A stretch of 64,000 nt of DNA from Rikenellaceae bacterium (GCA_015060005.1 SUZI01000001.1:1-64000), one strand, 5' to 3'. Numbered from the stretch's first letter, positions 38,721-51,204 are shown. Notes: generated from the letters alone by a model not told the origin. Translations and numbers: made by a program.

Positions 38721-38751
38721 TTGCCCTATAAAAAAATTTGTTCTATCTTTG
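38721..38751 (+). promoter_or_regulatory. Promoter of tRNA-Arg
   Basis: TTG 38721-38723, 20-bp gap, TATCTTTG 38744-38751. Confidence 0.55.
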
Positions 38752-38757
38752 CACTGA

Positions 38758-38829
38758 GGTCCCGTAGTTCAATGGATAGAATATAAGATTCCGGTTCTTA
38801 CGATGAAGGTTCGAATCCTTTCGGGATCA
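38758..38829 (+). tRNA. tRNA-Arg (anticodon CCG)
   Basis: Complete cloverleaf: acceptor GGTCCCG/CGGGATC, D-stem GTTC/GAAT, anticodon arm TAAGA-TTCCGGT-TCTTA, T arm GAAGG-TTCGAAT-CCTTT. Confidence 0.92.
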
Positions 38830-39046
38830 CACCCAGGGCGTTTCATACGCCCTTTTTTCGTTCACTGAACCTACTCCTTTCCCACCCATCGCCCGTTCCC
38901 TCCAAAGGAAAAGCGACATTATGTTTTTTAATCTACCAAAGATAGGCATTTTATTTGGATTAATCACAAAAAAAGTCGTACAAATCCTAAAAAAAGTGCA
39001 CAAGGCAATATAATTCTATATTGACCGACCATTTTTACACACAAAA

Positions 39047-39080
39047 GAGGCTGTTGCAATATGAAAGTTGCAACAGCCTC
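39047..39080 (-). terminator. Terminator of ruvB
   Basis: GAGGCTGTTGCAA-TATGAAAG-TTGCAACAGCCTC with TTTTGTG on the minus strand. Confidence 0.75.
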
Positions 39081-39102
39081 AACATTTTGTTTATCGCTCT
39101 TA

Positions 39103-40116
39103 TCAGAAGAGTTTTCCCTCCTCCACCTGAGGTGTCAAACCGAGGTGTCGGTAGGCAAGTTCTGTCGCCTCCCTGCCACGGGGAGTACGTTTGATGAAAC
39201 CCTCCTTAATGAGGAATGGCTCATAGACATCCTCGATAGTACCTGCCTCCTCGCCCACAGCTGTGGCGATAGTGTTCAAACCGACAGGTCCACCCTTGAA
39301 CTTCTCGATGATAGTACCCAAAATCTTATTGTCCATATGGTCTAATCCACGCGAGTCGATATTCAGGGCATTGAGGGCTATACGAGTGATTTCCAAGTCG
39401 ATATGACCCTCACCCTTAACCATCGCAAAGTCCCTTACGCGACGCAGCAGGGCATTGGCAATACGGGGCGTACCACGTGAACGCAGAGCCACCTCAACGG
39501 CGGCATCATCATCAATAGAGATGTCGATGATACGTGCCGAACGCTTGACTATCTGCGAGAGCACCGTCGAGTCGTAATACTCCAGGTGGCAGTTGATACC
39601 GAAGCGGGCACGCAATGGCGAAGTGAGCAAACCGCTACGTGTGGTAGCACCTACAAGAGTAAACGGAGCGAGCTCAATCTGGATAGAGCGTGCCGAGGGT
39701 CCTTTATCCAACACGATATCTATCTTATAATCCTCCATAGCCGAGTAGAGATACTCCTCGACAATAGGGCTGAGGCGGTGAATCTCATCAATAAAGAGCA
39801 CATCACCGGCATCCAGATTAGTAAGCAGTCCTGCCAGATCGCCTGGCTTATCCAACACGGGACCCGAGGTTATCTTCAGCTGTGCCCCCATCTCGTTGGC
39901 GATGATATTCGCCAGCGTGGTCTTGCCCAAGCCCGGAGGTCCGTGCAACAGCACGTGGTCGAGTGAGTCGCCACGCATAAGAGCTGCCTGGATGAAGACT
40001 TTCAAATTCTCGACAATCTTATCCTGACCAGAAAAAGCACCCAGCTTCTGGGGGCGAATCTTCTGCTCAAAGTCGGCATCACTCTCTATATTTTTGATTA
40101 TCCTATTGTTATCCAT
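39103..40116 (-). CDS. ruvB: Holliday junction branch migration DNA helicase RuvB
   Basis: [32 protein letters not shown] and [19 protein letters not shown]. Confidence 0.98.
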   Translation of the reverse strand: MDNNRIIKNIESDADFEQKIRPQKLGAFSGQDKIVENLKVFIQAALMRGDSLDHVLLHGPPGLGKTTLANIIANEMGAQLKITSGPVLDKPGDLAGLLTNLDAGDVLFIDEIHRLSPIVEEYLYSAMEDYKIDIVLDKGPSARSIQIELAPFTLVGATTRSGLLTSPLRARFGINCHLEYYDSTVLSQIVKRSARIIDISIDDDAAVEVALRSRGTPRIANALLRRVRDFAMVKGEGHIDLEITRIALNALNIDSRGLDHMDNKILGTIIEKFKGGPVGLNTIATAVGEEAGTIEDVYEPFLIKEGFIKRTPRGREATELAYRHLGLTPQVEEGKLF

Positions 40117-40164
40117 AGTATGCCCACATAGTTTTATGCAAAGATACGAAAATTAAGCAAATAA

Positions 40165-42405
<2,241 letters not shown>

Positions 42406-42429
42406 GTTATACGACTGTATCAAACCAAT

Positions 42430-42454
42430 AGCGAGGTGATTAAATCACTTCGCT
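42430..42454. terminator. Bidirectional terminator between GH97 and umuC
   Basis: AGCGAGGTGATTAAATCACTTCGCT followed by TTTGTTTTT. Confidence 0.65.
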
Positions 42455-42467
42455 TTTGTTTTTCTCT

Positions 42468-43733
42468 CTATTTAACGCTCACCTTAGGTAAATCGCTCCA
42501 CAGGGTAGTATAGTGAGGCGACTGTCGCTCGTGCGAAGATATTATCTCACCTGAGCCCTGCGAAGCGAAACGTACCGCATCGCGTCCGAAATCGCGTTTG
42601 ATACTATCAAGGGCAGCCGAGAGTTTAGTGTCGCGTTGCCGCGCCTGCCCATCCTCAAACAGAGAGTGTATCACACCGCTCTCGGGGATGAGTTTTGTGA
42701 TTACCACACCCGCCTTCTTATAGCCATAGCCGCTGCGGAAGATATCTCGCATAGCACCCACCGCCGAAGAGATAATCCTACGATGGTCGGCTGTCGCCAC
42801 ATCGAACAACACTGCACGACTGAGCGAGGTCTGCGGCTCATCATCACGAAAACGGTTGGTCGAGGCAAAGACCACCATCTCGACACACGCCGAGTGCTGG
42901 GCACGTAACTTCTCCACCGCCTTGGCAGCGAATGTTGCCACCTGCTCCGAGAGCTCCACACAGTCGGTTATCTCACGCGAGAAGCTACGCGACACACATA
43001 TTGATTGTCGCCCCTCGCCACTATCATCCAGCTCGATGCAACTCTCGCCACGCAGCTCCCGCCACGTGCGTAAGCCCGACAGACCGAATACGCGATGCAC
43101 CAAACCCTCCCCGAGTCGCGTGAAATCCCACGCTGTCTGCACGCCCATATCCATTAGTTTTGCAACCGACCTTCTGCCGATACCCCACACATCACCCACA
43201 GGATAACGTCGCAACACCTTCTCTATATCCTGCTCGCGAGCCATAAAACACCCACCACGCAGCTTGGGATATTTCTTACAGAGCGAGGCGGCTATCTTGG
43301 CTAATGTCTTGGTGTGCGACACCCCGACCGACACGGGGATAGCCACGTTACGCCAACAGCGAGCCGATACCTCCTTGGCAAAAGCATCGTAATCGGCTAT
43401 ATCGAGTCCTCGCAAATCCATAAAAGCCTCATCGATGGAGTAGACCTCGATAAATGGAACAAACTCCTCCAAAGTCCATCGGACACGTCGCGACATATCG
43501 CCATAGAGAGCCATATTACCCGAAAAGACCTCGACGCGATGTTGCTGCACGATATCACGAATCTTAAACATAGGAGCTCCCATCTTGATACCCAACGCCT
43601 TAGCCTCGTTACTGCGGGCAATGGCACAGCCGTCATTATTCGAGAGAACAATGACCGGTCTGCCGTTGAGTTCGGGACGGAACACCCGCTCGCACGACAC
43701 AAAAAAATTATTGCAGTCGGCAAGGGCAAACAT
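42468..43733 (-). CDS. umuC: Y-family DNA polymerase, UmuC-like (Pol V catalytic subunit)
   Basis: FALADCNNFFVSCERVFRPELNGRPVIVLSNNDGCAIARSNEAKALGIKMG, YSIDEAFMDL and GVSHTKTLAKIA. Confidence 0.95.
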   Translation of the reverse strand: MFALADCNNFFVSCERVFRPELNGRPVIVLSNNDGCAIARSNEAKALGIKMGAPMFKIRDIVQQHRVEVFSGNMALYGDMSRRVRWTLEEFVPFIEVYSIDEAFMDLRGLDIADYDAFAKEVSARCWRNVAIPVSVGVSHTKTLAKIAASLCKKYPKLRGGCFMAREQDIEKVLRRYPVGDVWGIGRRSVAKLMDMGVQTAWDFTRLGEGLVHRVFGLSGLRTWRELRGESCIELDDSGEGRQSICVSRSFSREITDCVELSEQVATFAAKAVEKLRAQHSACVEMVVFASTNRFRDDEPQTSLSRAVLFDVATADHRRIISSAVGAMRDIFRSGYGYKKAGVVITKLIPESGVIHSLFEDGQARQRDTKLSAALDSIKRDFGRDAVRFASQGSGEIISSHERQSPHYTTLWSDLPKVSVK

Positions 43734-43734
43734 A

Positions 43735-44163
43735 TTATGCTCGTTTGATTATATAGGTAACGACACCCCAGATAACGAGCGTGTTATCGGGAGTAATGAT
43801 GATAGGCTTATACTTCTTGATACTCTCGTTGGCTGGCATAAGGCGTATCTCCTGCTCGTGTATCTCGACACGTTTTACGGTGTACTCGCCATCGATGAAA
43901 CATATCGCCTTACAGTTATTATATGGTTCTATGCTACGGTCGACAATCAATATATCTCCCTCATCCATATCTGCCTCGACCATAGAGACGCCACTCACAC
44001 GAAAAAAGAATGTCGAGGCACGGTGGCGAACCAACAACTTCACAAGGTCCAACTTCTCGCCTATATCCTCTGCGGGCGAAGGAAAACCAGCCTTCACATC
44101 GCCACAGAGCGAGAACTCCGCCGTCTGCTCGTCGCCGATAGCATAGGGTTGAAACTTCTCCAT
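43735..44163 (-). CDS. umuD: UmuD-like S24 family protease/translesion factor
   Basis: AGFPSPAEDIGEKLDL cleavage-site region; FRVSGVSMVEADMDEGDILIVDRS (Ser) and TVKRVEI (Lys); 1 bp upstream of umuC; start set at MEKFQPYAIG. Confidence 0.92.
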   Translation of the reverse strand: MEKFQPYAIGDEQTAEFSLCGDVKAGFPSPAEDIGEKLDLVKLLVRHRASTFFFRVSGVSMVEADMDEGDILIVDRSIEPYNNCKAICFIDGEYTVKRVEIHEQEIRLMPANESIKKYKPIIITPDNTLVIWGVVTYIIKRA

Positions 44164-44170
44164 CTCGCAG

Positions 44171-45190
44171 CTACTTGAAATATTTAGCAAACTCCTTCTG
44201 TGGCATCTTATCGACACAACAAGCACCTATCGCAGTAGGTAGCACGATATGTATATCACTACCCTCGCTCTTCTTATCCTTCGACACTGCCGCAAGCAAC
44301 TCTCGCATAGGCACAGGCGACTCAAGACTAAATCCTGCCTGCTCCAGCAACGCATCGATACGGTGAGCATCCTCCCACGCTAAGAGGTTACGCTCGACAG
44401 CGAGCTGTGTGATAAGGTGTAGACCAACAGCGACAGCCTCACCGTGGTTGAGCTTCGAGGTGCACTTCTCTATGGCGTGAGCCAACGTATGACCTAAATT
44501 GAGCTTACGTCGCTCACCCGCCTCACGCTCATCGCACTCCACGATGGCAGCCTTGATTTTAATAGCACGAAAGAGTATCTCGCGGAGCAACTTCTCATCA
44601 CCCTTGAGGCGAGAGAAATCGCACGACTCCAACATCGCAAAGAGTTCCTCGTCGGCTATGATTGCCGCCTTGATAATCTCTGCCAAACCTGTACGGAACT
44701 CTCTATCGGAGAGCGTCTTTAACATATTGACATCGCACACCACAAACTCGGGCTGCGAGAAGCAGCCGACCATATTTTTATAGCCATCGAGATTGACACC
44801 ATTCTTACCGCCCACGCTGGCATCGACCTGACCGAGCAGCGTCGTAGAGACAAAGCCGAAGGGCAGACCTCGCATAAAGGTCGAAGCAGCGAAGCCCGTA
44901 ACATCGGTTACTATACCACCTCCTATGCCCAAGACAAACCACGAACGGTCGACACCCAACTCCACAAAACGTCGGTAGATATTCTCTACGGTACTGAGCG
45001 TCTTACCACTCTCGCCCAAAGGCAGTAGGATATGTGGATAAGGCTCAATAAGAGAGTGATAGTGGCGGTCAACATTCGTATCGGATATGACCACAATGGG
45101 CTTCGACGGGAGCATCTCGGCGAGCAAAGTTCCCACCTCGCCAATGACAACCGAGCTTCTGTCTTTGATATTTAGGGTGTAATTTGTCAT
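44171..45190 (-). CDS. aroB: 3-dehydroquinate synthase
   Basis: GIGGGIVTDVTGFAASTFMRGLPFGFVSTTLLGQVDASVGGKNGVNL and NLGHTLAHAIE. Confidence 0.97.
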   Translation of the reverse strand: MTNYTLNIKDRSSVVIGEVGTLLAEMLPSKPIVVISDTNVDRHYHSLIEPYPHILLPLGESGKTLSTVENIYRRFVELGVDRSWFVLGIGGGIVTDVTGFAASTFMRGLPFGFVSTTLLGQVDASVGGKNGVNLDGYKNMVGCFSQPEFVVCDVNMLKTLSDREFRTGLAEIIKAAIIADEELFAMLESCDFSRLKGDEKLLREILFRAIKIKAAIVECDEREAGERRKLNLGHTLAHAIEKCTSKLNHGEAVAVGLHLITQLAVERNLLAWEDAHRIDALLEQAGFSLESPVPMRELLAAVSKDKKSEGSDIHIVLPTAIGACCVDKMPQKEFAKYFK

Positions 45191-45241
45191 ATATCAGCGT
45201 TGAATAGTGAACAAAAATAGACATTTTTCGTGATTATTTAT

Positions 45242-45249
45242 TAACTTTG
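45242..45249 (+). promoter_or_regulatory. -7 element (TAACTTTG) for typA/bipA
   Basis: TAACTTTG 23 bp upstream of the ATG at 45273. Confidence 0.5.
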
Positions 45250-45272
45250 CACGATTTATTTCTTCAACTATT

Positions 45273-47078
45273 ATGCAAAAACTTCGCAATATTGCAATTA
45301 TCGCCCACGTAGACCACGGAAAAACAACTCTCGTCGATAAGATGATTGTTGCCGGTCATCTGTTGCGTGGCGACGCCAACAATGGCGACCTGATTATGGA
45401 TAACAACGACTTGGAGCGAGAGCGTGGTATAACCATCCTCTCGAAGAATGTGTCGGTTATATACAAAGATTACAAAATCAACATCATCGACACCCCGGGC
45501 CACGCCGACTTTGGTGGCGAGGTAGAGCGAGTGTTGAATATGTGCGACGGTGTGTTGCTACTGGTCGATGCCTTTGAGGGTACAATGCCACAGACACGTT
45601 TTGTGTTGCAGAAGGCTCTCTCGCTCGGCAAGAAGCCTATCGTGGTTGTCAACAAGGTTGATAAGCCAAACTGTCGCCCCGAGGTTGTCAATGAGCAGGT
45701 CTTCGACTTGATGTTCTCGCTCAATGCCACCGAGGAGCAGTTGGACTACAAGACAATATATGGCTCGGCAAAGCAGGGCTGGATGTCGCACGTATGGAAC
45801 GAGCCAACCGACTCGATAGCACCTCTGCTGGAGGCTATCATCGACGAGATACCTGCACCAGAGGTGGCAGAAGGTACGCCTCAGATGCTCATCACATCGT
45901 TGGAGTACTCGCCTTATGTTGGTCGAATAGCAGTCGGCAAACTTACACGTGGCGAGCTGCGTGCGGGACAGAACGTAACACTCGCAAAGCGTGATGGCGT
46001 AACAAAAATCAAGAGCAAGATTAAGGAGCTGATGGTATTCGACGGACTCGGCAAGAGCAAAGTCGAGAAGGTCGAGTGCGGCGAGATATGTGCTTTGGTG
46101 GGTATCGAGGGCTTTGAGATTGGCGATACGATATGCGACTTTGAGAATCCCGAGCCACTGCCACCAATCAAGATTGATGAGCCTACGATGTCGATGCTCT
46201 TTACCATCAACAACTCACCATTCTTCGGCAAGGATGGTAAATATGTAACCTCTCGCCACATCAAGGAGCGTTTGGACAGAGAGTTGGAGCGTAACCTTGC
46301 TCTCCGCGTAGAGCCAGGACAGAACGCCGACTCATTCGTGGTCTATGGTCGCGGCGTGTTGCACCTCTCGGTGCTCATCGAGACGATGCGTCGTGAGGGT
46401 TATGAGTTGCAGGTAGGTCAGCCAAAGGTCATAATCAAGGAGATTGATGGCGTGAAGTGTGAGCCTGTCGAGGAGATGACCGTAGACTGCCCTGACGAGT
46501 ATGCAGGTACAGTTATTGAGATGGTTACGAAGCGTCGCGGAAATCTGGTTAATATGGAGTCTGATGGCGAGCGTACACGTCTGGAGTTCTTGGCTCCTTC
46601 GCGTGGTATCATCGGTCTGCGTTCCAATATGCTTACCGCCACTGCAGGCGAGGCTATTATGACCCACCGACTGAAGGACTTTGAGCCTTGGATGGGCGAT
46701 ATTGAGATGCGTAGCAACGGTTCACTCATAGCATCGGAGACCGGAACAGCATACGCCTATTCGATTGACAAGTTGCAGGATAGAGGTCGTTTCTTTATCT
46801 CTCCTATGGAGGAGGTATATTGCGGTCAGGTTGTGGGCGAGAGCACTCGTACAGGAGATATTACAATCAACGTAACGAAGGCTAAACAGCTGACAAATAT
46901 GCGTGCTTCGGGAGCCGACGACAAAGCAGTTATCGTACCACCGAAAATCTTTTCGCTAGAGGAGGCTCTGGAGTATATCAAGGCTGACGAGTATGTCGAG
47001 ATAACACCTAAGAAGATGCGATTGCGTAAGATTTTGCTCAGCGAGATTGACCGTAAGCGTGCTGCCAAGCAGGAGTAA
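45273..47078 (+). CDS. typA: Translational GTPase TypA/BipA
   Basis: IIAHVDHGKTTLVDKM, ERERGITILSKN, DTPGHADFGGEVERVL and GRGVLHLSVLIETMRREGYELQVGQP. Confidence 0.98.
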   Translation: MQKLRNIAIIAHVDHGKTTLVDKMIVAGHLLRGDANNGDLIMDNNDLERERGITILSKNVSVIYKDYKINIIDTPGHADFGGEVERVLNMCDGVLLLVDAFEGTMPQTRFVLQKALSLGKKPIVVVNKVDKPNCRPEVVNEQVFDLMFSLNATEEQLDYKTIYGSAKQGWMSHVWNEPTDSIAPLLEAIIDEIPAPEVAEGTPQMLITSLEYSPYVGRIAVGKLTRGELRAGQNVTLAKRDGVTKIKSKIKELMVFDGLGKSKVEKVECGEICALVGIEGFEIGDTICDFENPEPLPPIKIDEPTMSMLFTINNSPFFGKDGKYVTSRHIKERLDRELERNLALRVEPGQNADSFVVYGRGVLHLSVLIETMRREGYELQVGQPKVIIKEIDGVKCEPVEEMTVDCPDEYAGTVIEMVTKRRGNLVNMESDGERTRLEFLAPSRGIIGLRSNMLTATAGEAIMTHRLKDFEPWMGDIEMRSNGSLIASETGTAYAYSIDKLQDRGRFFISPMEEVYCGQVVGESTRTGDITINVTKAKQLTNMRASGADDKAVIVPPKIFSLEEALEYIKADEYVEITPKKMRLRKILLSEIDRKRAAKQE

Positions 47079-47120
47079 TAAAATTACGACAATAGATAAC
47101 CAAAATAAGAATTAGAAAAA

Positions 47121-47158
47121 AAATGAAACGGGGGCTTTTCAATCGCCCCCGTTTCATT
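47121..47158. terminator. Bidirectional terminator
   Basis: AAATGAAACGGGGGC-TTTTCAATC-GCCCCCGTTTCATTT between convergent genes. Confidence 0.8.
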
Positions 47159-47162
47159 TTTC

Positions 47163-48722
47163 TCATAGTACGACCATTGCATATAGCGCGTCCTGCCAAC
47201 AGAGTCTATCGGCGACAAACTCCTTCACAGACTCATCTTTATCCAAATGGCTACGCCGAAGAATAAGGACTCCGTCACGACACTCTCCCGACAAAATCTG
47301 CTCGGTAGTAACCAGCATCACATCTCTTTTTAGATAGACATCCATATTATCGCTACGGCGCACATGCCAAGTATAGATATTACTGTCAGTCCCAGGGAGT
47401 AACCGTTCTGCCTGCTCACACAATACCTGATAACCCAAAAATTTGTTCATATGAGGTATCGCAAAGCCCGCAAAGAATATTGCCACGAAAATTGCTGCCA
47501 CAAAATATTTTACGGTGCGATAAATCGTATCTTCCCGCCACAAAGTTCTCAACACCACGAGTGCTGAAAGAGATAATATTGTAGCACCCACAACCAACCA
47601 CGCATCTCGCATTATAGGTGCAATATCTGTAAAATACCCCACAACCAACACCGCCGGAAGAGCCAAACAAGATATCGCAGCAGGCACGGCAATTGTCCAT
47701 TTCAGCCAACGGCACGCTTCAACATTGGGCAAGCATAGCATTGCCAGATAGATAATAAACGGAAATATCGGAAGTAAATATATCGCAATTTTTGAACTAA
47801 ACACCGAGAGCATAATAAATGTAGTGACAACTATTGTGAGAAAGAATCTTTCCAACTCCGTTTTCACTCCACCGCGCCATAGCGACACCACAATAACCGT
47901 CACGGCGAATATCGACCACGGAGCCATAGACCACCAGATAGCAGCACAATAAAACCAGACCGGCTCTTTGTGATGAAAAGCATTGACGGCTCGGTCCACA
48001 GTTTGATGAAAGAGCAGATTATCAAGATATTCCGAGCCGCCTTCAAGCCAGACACACCCAAACCAAACAGCACAGCCAACCAACAGCACGCACCAACTCC
48101 GCCAACCCCAATAGCGAACAATATCTCGCCATTTATGTTGTAATATAAGAAAACCTACGGTCACCAACAGAGGCATAAGCAAGCCGACAGGCCCTTTACT
48201 GAACAGCGCCAAAAACACGCACACAGGAAACAACCACTGCTCACGACTGCCTCCTTCACCAACATAGAGCCTCCAAAAGAGGTATAGGGCCAATGTGATG
48301 AACATCGTCATCAGCATATCCATACGCAAAAACACAGCCACACCCAAGAACATTCCGCCTGTTGCCAGCATAAGGGCCGCCGACTGTCGGCGTGTCTTAT
48401 CCATTGAAGTGAGCACCCAACGATTCATCACGCCAATAATAACCATTGCCGGCAAAAGTGACAAAAGCGACAAGAACCACATTTGATGCGAACCAAACAA
48501 GACTCGTCCCAACATCACCAACCAGAAATAGAGAGGCGGCTTATCGGCATAGGGTTCCCCTTGATTATAAAATGCAAACAGATGTCCGTCGGCAATTGCC
48601 TCATCGGCAATACTTATATAACGCAACTCATTGGCAGGCGTAAAATCACGCATTATCATAATCGGCAGCAGGGCCACCACCGATAAAATCACAATCACAA
48701 TCTTTCTACGACTCATATTCAC
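47163..48722 (-). CDS. Glycosyltransferase family 39/83-like (ArnT-type) membrane protein
   Basis: Multi-TM; MIMRDFTPANELRYISIADEAIADGHLFAFYNQGEPYADKPPLYFWLVMLGRVLFG. Confidence 0.88.
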   Translation of the reverse strand: MNMSRRKIVIVILSVVALLPIMIMRDFTPANELRYISIADEAIADGHLFAFYNQGEPYADKPPLYFWLVMLGRVLFGSHQMWFLSLLSLLPAMVIIGVMNRWVLTSMDKTRRQSAALMLATGGMFLGVAVFLRMDMLMTMFITLALYLFWRLYVGEGGSREQWLFPVCVFLALFSKGPVGLLMPLLVTVGFLILQHKWRDIVRYWGWRSWCVLLVGCAVWFGCVWLEGGSEYLDNLLFHQTVDRAVNAFHHKEPVWFYCAAIWWSMAPWSIFAVTVIVVSLWRGGVKTELERFFLTIVVTTFIMLSVFSSKIAIYLLPIFPFIIYLAMLCLPNVEACRWLKWTIAVPAAISCLALPAVLVVGYFTDIAPIMRDAWLVVGATILSLSALVVLRTLWREDTIYRTVKYFVAAIFVAIFFAGFAIPHMNKFLGYQVLCEQAERLLPGTDSNIYTWHVRRSDNMDVYLKRDVMLVTTEQILSGECRDGVLILRRSHLDKDESVKEFVADRLCWQDALYAMVVL

Positions 48723-49342
48723 ATCTCACGCTTTGCGGCCCGTCGGCCAATAATTATATTACGAAAGTAGGCGACAAAACCAACCAACTGCCCCAGAATA
48801 AGCACAGGGTCGCGACGGAGCACACCATAGGTTATTATCATAGCGGAGCCAAACAGGCTCAATCGCCAAAAGCCCACCGACAATACCGAGCGATGATGGG
48901 AGCGTGAGCAAAGCCATTGATACAGAAATCGCAAAGAGAAGACTATCTGCCCTGTCGAGCCAAATAGCAGCAACCACATTGGCACTTCTTGATTATTTAT
49001 AAATGCCAGAACAAAGTCGTCTGCCTTGGATAGTATGGCAAGAAATGCCACAATAGGAGTCCCCACCAACAAAAACTTCACCATTGCAGGCAAACCTTTC
49101 CATTGTCCTTTGGCATCGAGATTCCACAAATAGATGTAATACGACAATGTCTGACCCAATATGATGGCAAAATCTTCACGCAACCAACCGTATATAAACA
49201 GCAAGTAAGAGCCTATAATACTACATACCCAGTAGGCCGTAGGAGAGACTATCTCTTTGGCTCGTTCCGACATCAGCCACTGAATCAGCACACGAGCCGA
49301 AAAGAAGGCTTGTGCTAAAAAACCGATAGCAAAGACCCACAT
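48719..49342 (-). CDS. Lipid-A-disaccharide synthase N-terminal-like domain protein (LAB_N, duplicated)
   Basis: FLAQAFFSARVLIQWLMSERAKEIVSPTAYWVCSIIGSYLLFIYGWLREDFAIILGQTLSYYIYLWNL and a second repeat FSLRFLYQWLCSRSHHRSVLSVGFWRLSLFGSAMIITYGVLRRDPVLILGQ. Confidence 0.88.
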   Translation of the reverse strand: MWVFAIGFLAQAFFSARVLIQWLMSERAKEIVSPTAYWVCSIIGSYLLFIYGWLREDFAIILGQTLSYYIYLWNLDAKGQWKGLPAMVKFLLVGTPIVAFLAILSKADDFVLAFINNQEVPMWLLLFGSTGQIVFSLRFLYQWLCSRSHHRSVLSVGFWRLSLFGSAMIITYGVLRRDPVLILGQLVGFVAYFRNIIIGRRAAKREM

Positions 49343-49348
49343 AAATTG

Positions 49349-50101
49349 CTAAATTTGATGCTCCGAGACCTTATAGTTTATAGCACGCGCACGAATCCAT
49401 CTATATGCAAAACAATCGACAAAAGGGGCTATCAGACGATTCCTCATATTGAATTTAGAGACACCGGCCTTACGAGGAAAATGTCGCACAGGTAGTTCTT
49501 TGTACTTCGCCCCATCTTGCAGTAGAACAAGTGCCGGAAAAAACCGGTGCATACCCTTGAAAAGAGGTATTTTCTTGGCCACAACCGTATGCATAACTTT
49601 CAACGGGCAACCGGTATCGGTAGCACCGTCACCTGTCATCATACGACGAAATCCGTTGGCTATCTTCGACTGCACGCGCTTGAAAGCAGTATCCTTACGA
49701 TTGGCTCGCACACCGGTAACAAGTTGATAATCCTTTGCATAAGGCAGCAGCAAATTGAAATCCTCGGGAGATGTCTGCAAATCGGCATCAATATATCCCA
49801 ACAATGGAGAGTAGGTATAATCTATACCTGCCTTTATAGCCGCACTTAACCCGGCATTGTGCCGAAACGAGATATAAAACATATCCTTCCGTCGAGAGCA
49901 CACCTCCTGCAACAGCGACAAACTGTTATCCGTCGAGCCGTCATTGACAAACAACACACAGGCCAGACAAGGGGCATTTTTCAGCCACTCGGCAAATGTT
50001 TGTTCTAAGCGTGCCACATTATCTTCCTCGTTATACACTGGAACGATTACCGTAAATTGATACGACGCTGTTTTGTTCATATTGACCAATCTTTTACACA
50101 A
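49349..50101 (-). CDS. Glycosyltransferase family 2 (dolichol-phosphate-mannose-synthase-like)
   Basis: FTVIVPVYNEEDNVARLEQTF, VNDGSTDNSL and GYIDADLQTSPED. Confidence 0.92.
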   Translation of the reverse strand: MCKRLVNMNKTASYQFTVIVPVYNEEDNVARLEQTFAEWLKNAPCLACVLFVNDGSTDNSLSLLQEVCSRRKDMFYISFRHNAGLSAAIKAGIDYTYSPLLGYIDADLQTSPEDFNLLLPYAKDYQLVTGVRANRKDTAFKRVQSKIANGFRRMMTGDGATDTGCPLKVMHTVVAKKIPLFKGMHRFFPALVLLQDGAKYKELPVRHFPRKAGVSKFNMRNRLIAPFVDCFAYRWIRARAINYKVSEHQI

Positions 50102-50280
50102 TTACGCTCTGCTGCTTTTATTTTAAGCAGATGAAAAACGCACAAATGTATCGTTTTTATTCAAGTATTAAAACGAAAGATTATCAAACAGATACAAACA
50201 GAATACAAATTACCACTTTTAGACAACACGCCCCTCACAATCAAGCCCAAACAGAATACAAATAGTCCAAAAATAGAGGA

Positions 50281-50652
50281 TTATTTTTTCAGTGTAGCAT
50301 AGGATAAAATATGCCAACTAATGGCCACGGCCAAAAACAGAAGGCCTGCTTGCGCCCACCACCACTCATCGACAGCGGCCAAGATGCAATAGCCCAGCGT
50401 GAGCCAGACAAGCGTAACCGACACTATCTTCACTCGCAACGGAATGGCGCGATACTCCCTGAAATTGCGGATATACTCTCCCAGGCGAGGGTGATTTATC
50501 AGCCACGCATAAAGACGCGACGAGGAGCGCACAAAGCACCACGCAGCGAGCAACAACAGAGGTGTAGTAGGCAGTAGCGGAAGGAATATCCCCACTATAC
50601 CCAGGCCCAACGACACAACTCCGAGTATGGTCAAAAAGATTTTCACGGCCAC
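50281..50652 (-). CDS. YbaN/DUF454 family inner membrane protein
   Basis: LGIVGIFLPLLPTTPLLLLAAWCFVRSSSRLYAWLINHPRLGEYIRNFRE. Confidence 0.88.
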   Translation of the reverse strand: MAVKIFLTILGVVSLGLGIVGIFLPLLPTTPLLLLAAWCFVRSSSRLYAWLINHPRLGEYIRNFREYRAIPLRVKIVSVTLVWLTLGYCILAAVDEWWWAQAGLLFLAVAISWHILSYATLKK

Positions 50653-50711
50653 AAAAATAGCAATTTACCGATAAATAGGCATTACTTCGTAGAAAATCAA
50701 TAAAAATTTTC

Positions 50712-50719
50712 TAATTTTG
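50712..50719 (+). promoter_or_regulatory. -7 element (TAATTTTG) for rpiB
   Basis: TAATTTTG 29 bp upstream of the ATG at 50749. Confidence 0.5.
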
Positions 50720-50748
50720 TAGAGCAGATAATTTTAATTCTTCGATAT

Positions 50749-51183
50749 ATGAAAAAGATTGGCATCGCTTGCGACCACGCAGGCTATCAGATGAAAGAGT
50801 TTTTGGTGGGATATCTCTCATCGAAGGGTTACGAAGTGGTGGACTTCGGCACTCACTCAGAGGAGAGCATCGACTATCCCGATTTCGGACACGCATTAGC
50901 CGAGGCTATCGAGGCTGGCGAGATGGAGCAGGGCGTAGGCCTCTGCGGCTCGGGCGAGGGAATGGCTATGACACTCAACAAGCACCAGGGCATACGTGCC
51001 GGCTTGTGCTGGTGTGAGGAGATTGCCGGTCTGATACGTCAGCACAACAACGCTAACGTGGTTGTCCTGCCCGCACGTTTCATCTCAAATGACGAGGCTA
51101 TGGCTATCGTTGGTAAGTTCCTCACAACAGATTTCGAGGGTGGCAGACACATCCGCCGCGTGGAGAAGATTGCGTGTAAGTAA
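50749..51183 (+). CDS. rpiB: Ribose 5-phosphate isomerase B
   Basis: IGIACDHAGYQMKEFL, DFGTHSEESIDYPDF and GVGLCGSGEGMAMTLNKHQGIRAGLC. Confidence 0.96.
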   Translation: MKKIGIACDHAGYQMKEFLVGYLSSKGYEVVDFGTHSEESIDYPDFGHALAEAIEAGEMEQGVGLCGSGEGMAMTLNKHQGIRAGLCWCEEIAGLIRQHNNANVVVLPARFISNDEAMAIVGKFLTTDFEGGRHIRRVEKIACK

Positions 51184-51204
51184 TCTCGTTCGACAACAGA
51201 CAAA

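Noticed and set aside
38758-38829. tRNA-Arg as an integration site with a downstream element
   Set aside because: The sequence after the tRNA leads within about 270 bp to ruvB. No duplicated tRNA 3' end or integrase seen.
42468-44163. umuDC as a marker of a mobile element or plasmid insertion
   Set aside because: No integrase, transposase, att-like repeats or phage genes nearby. The genes follow aroB in a tight chromosomal arrangement.
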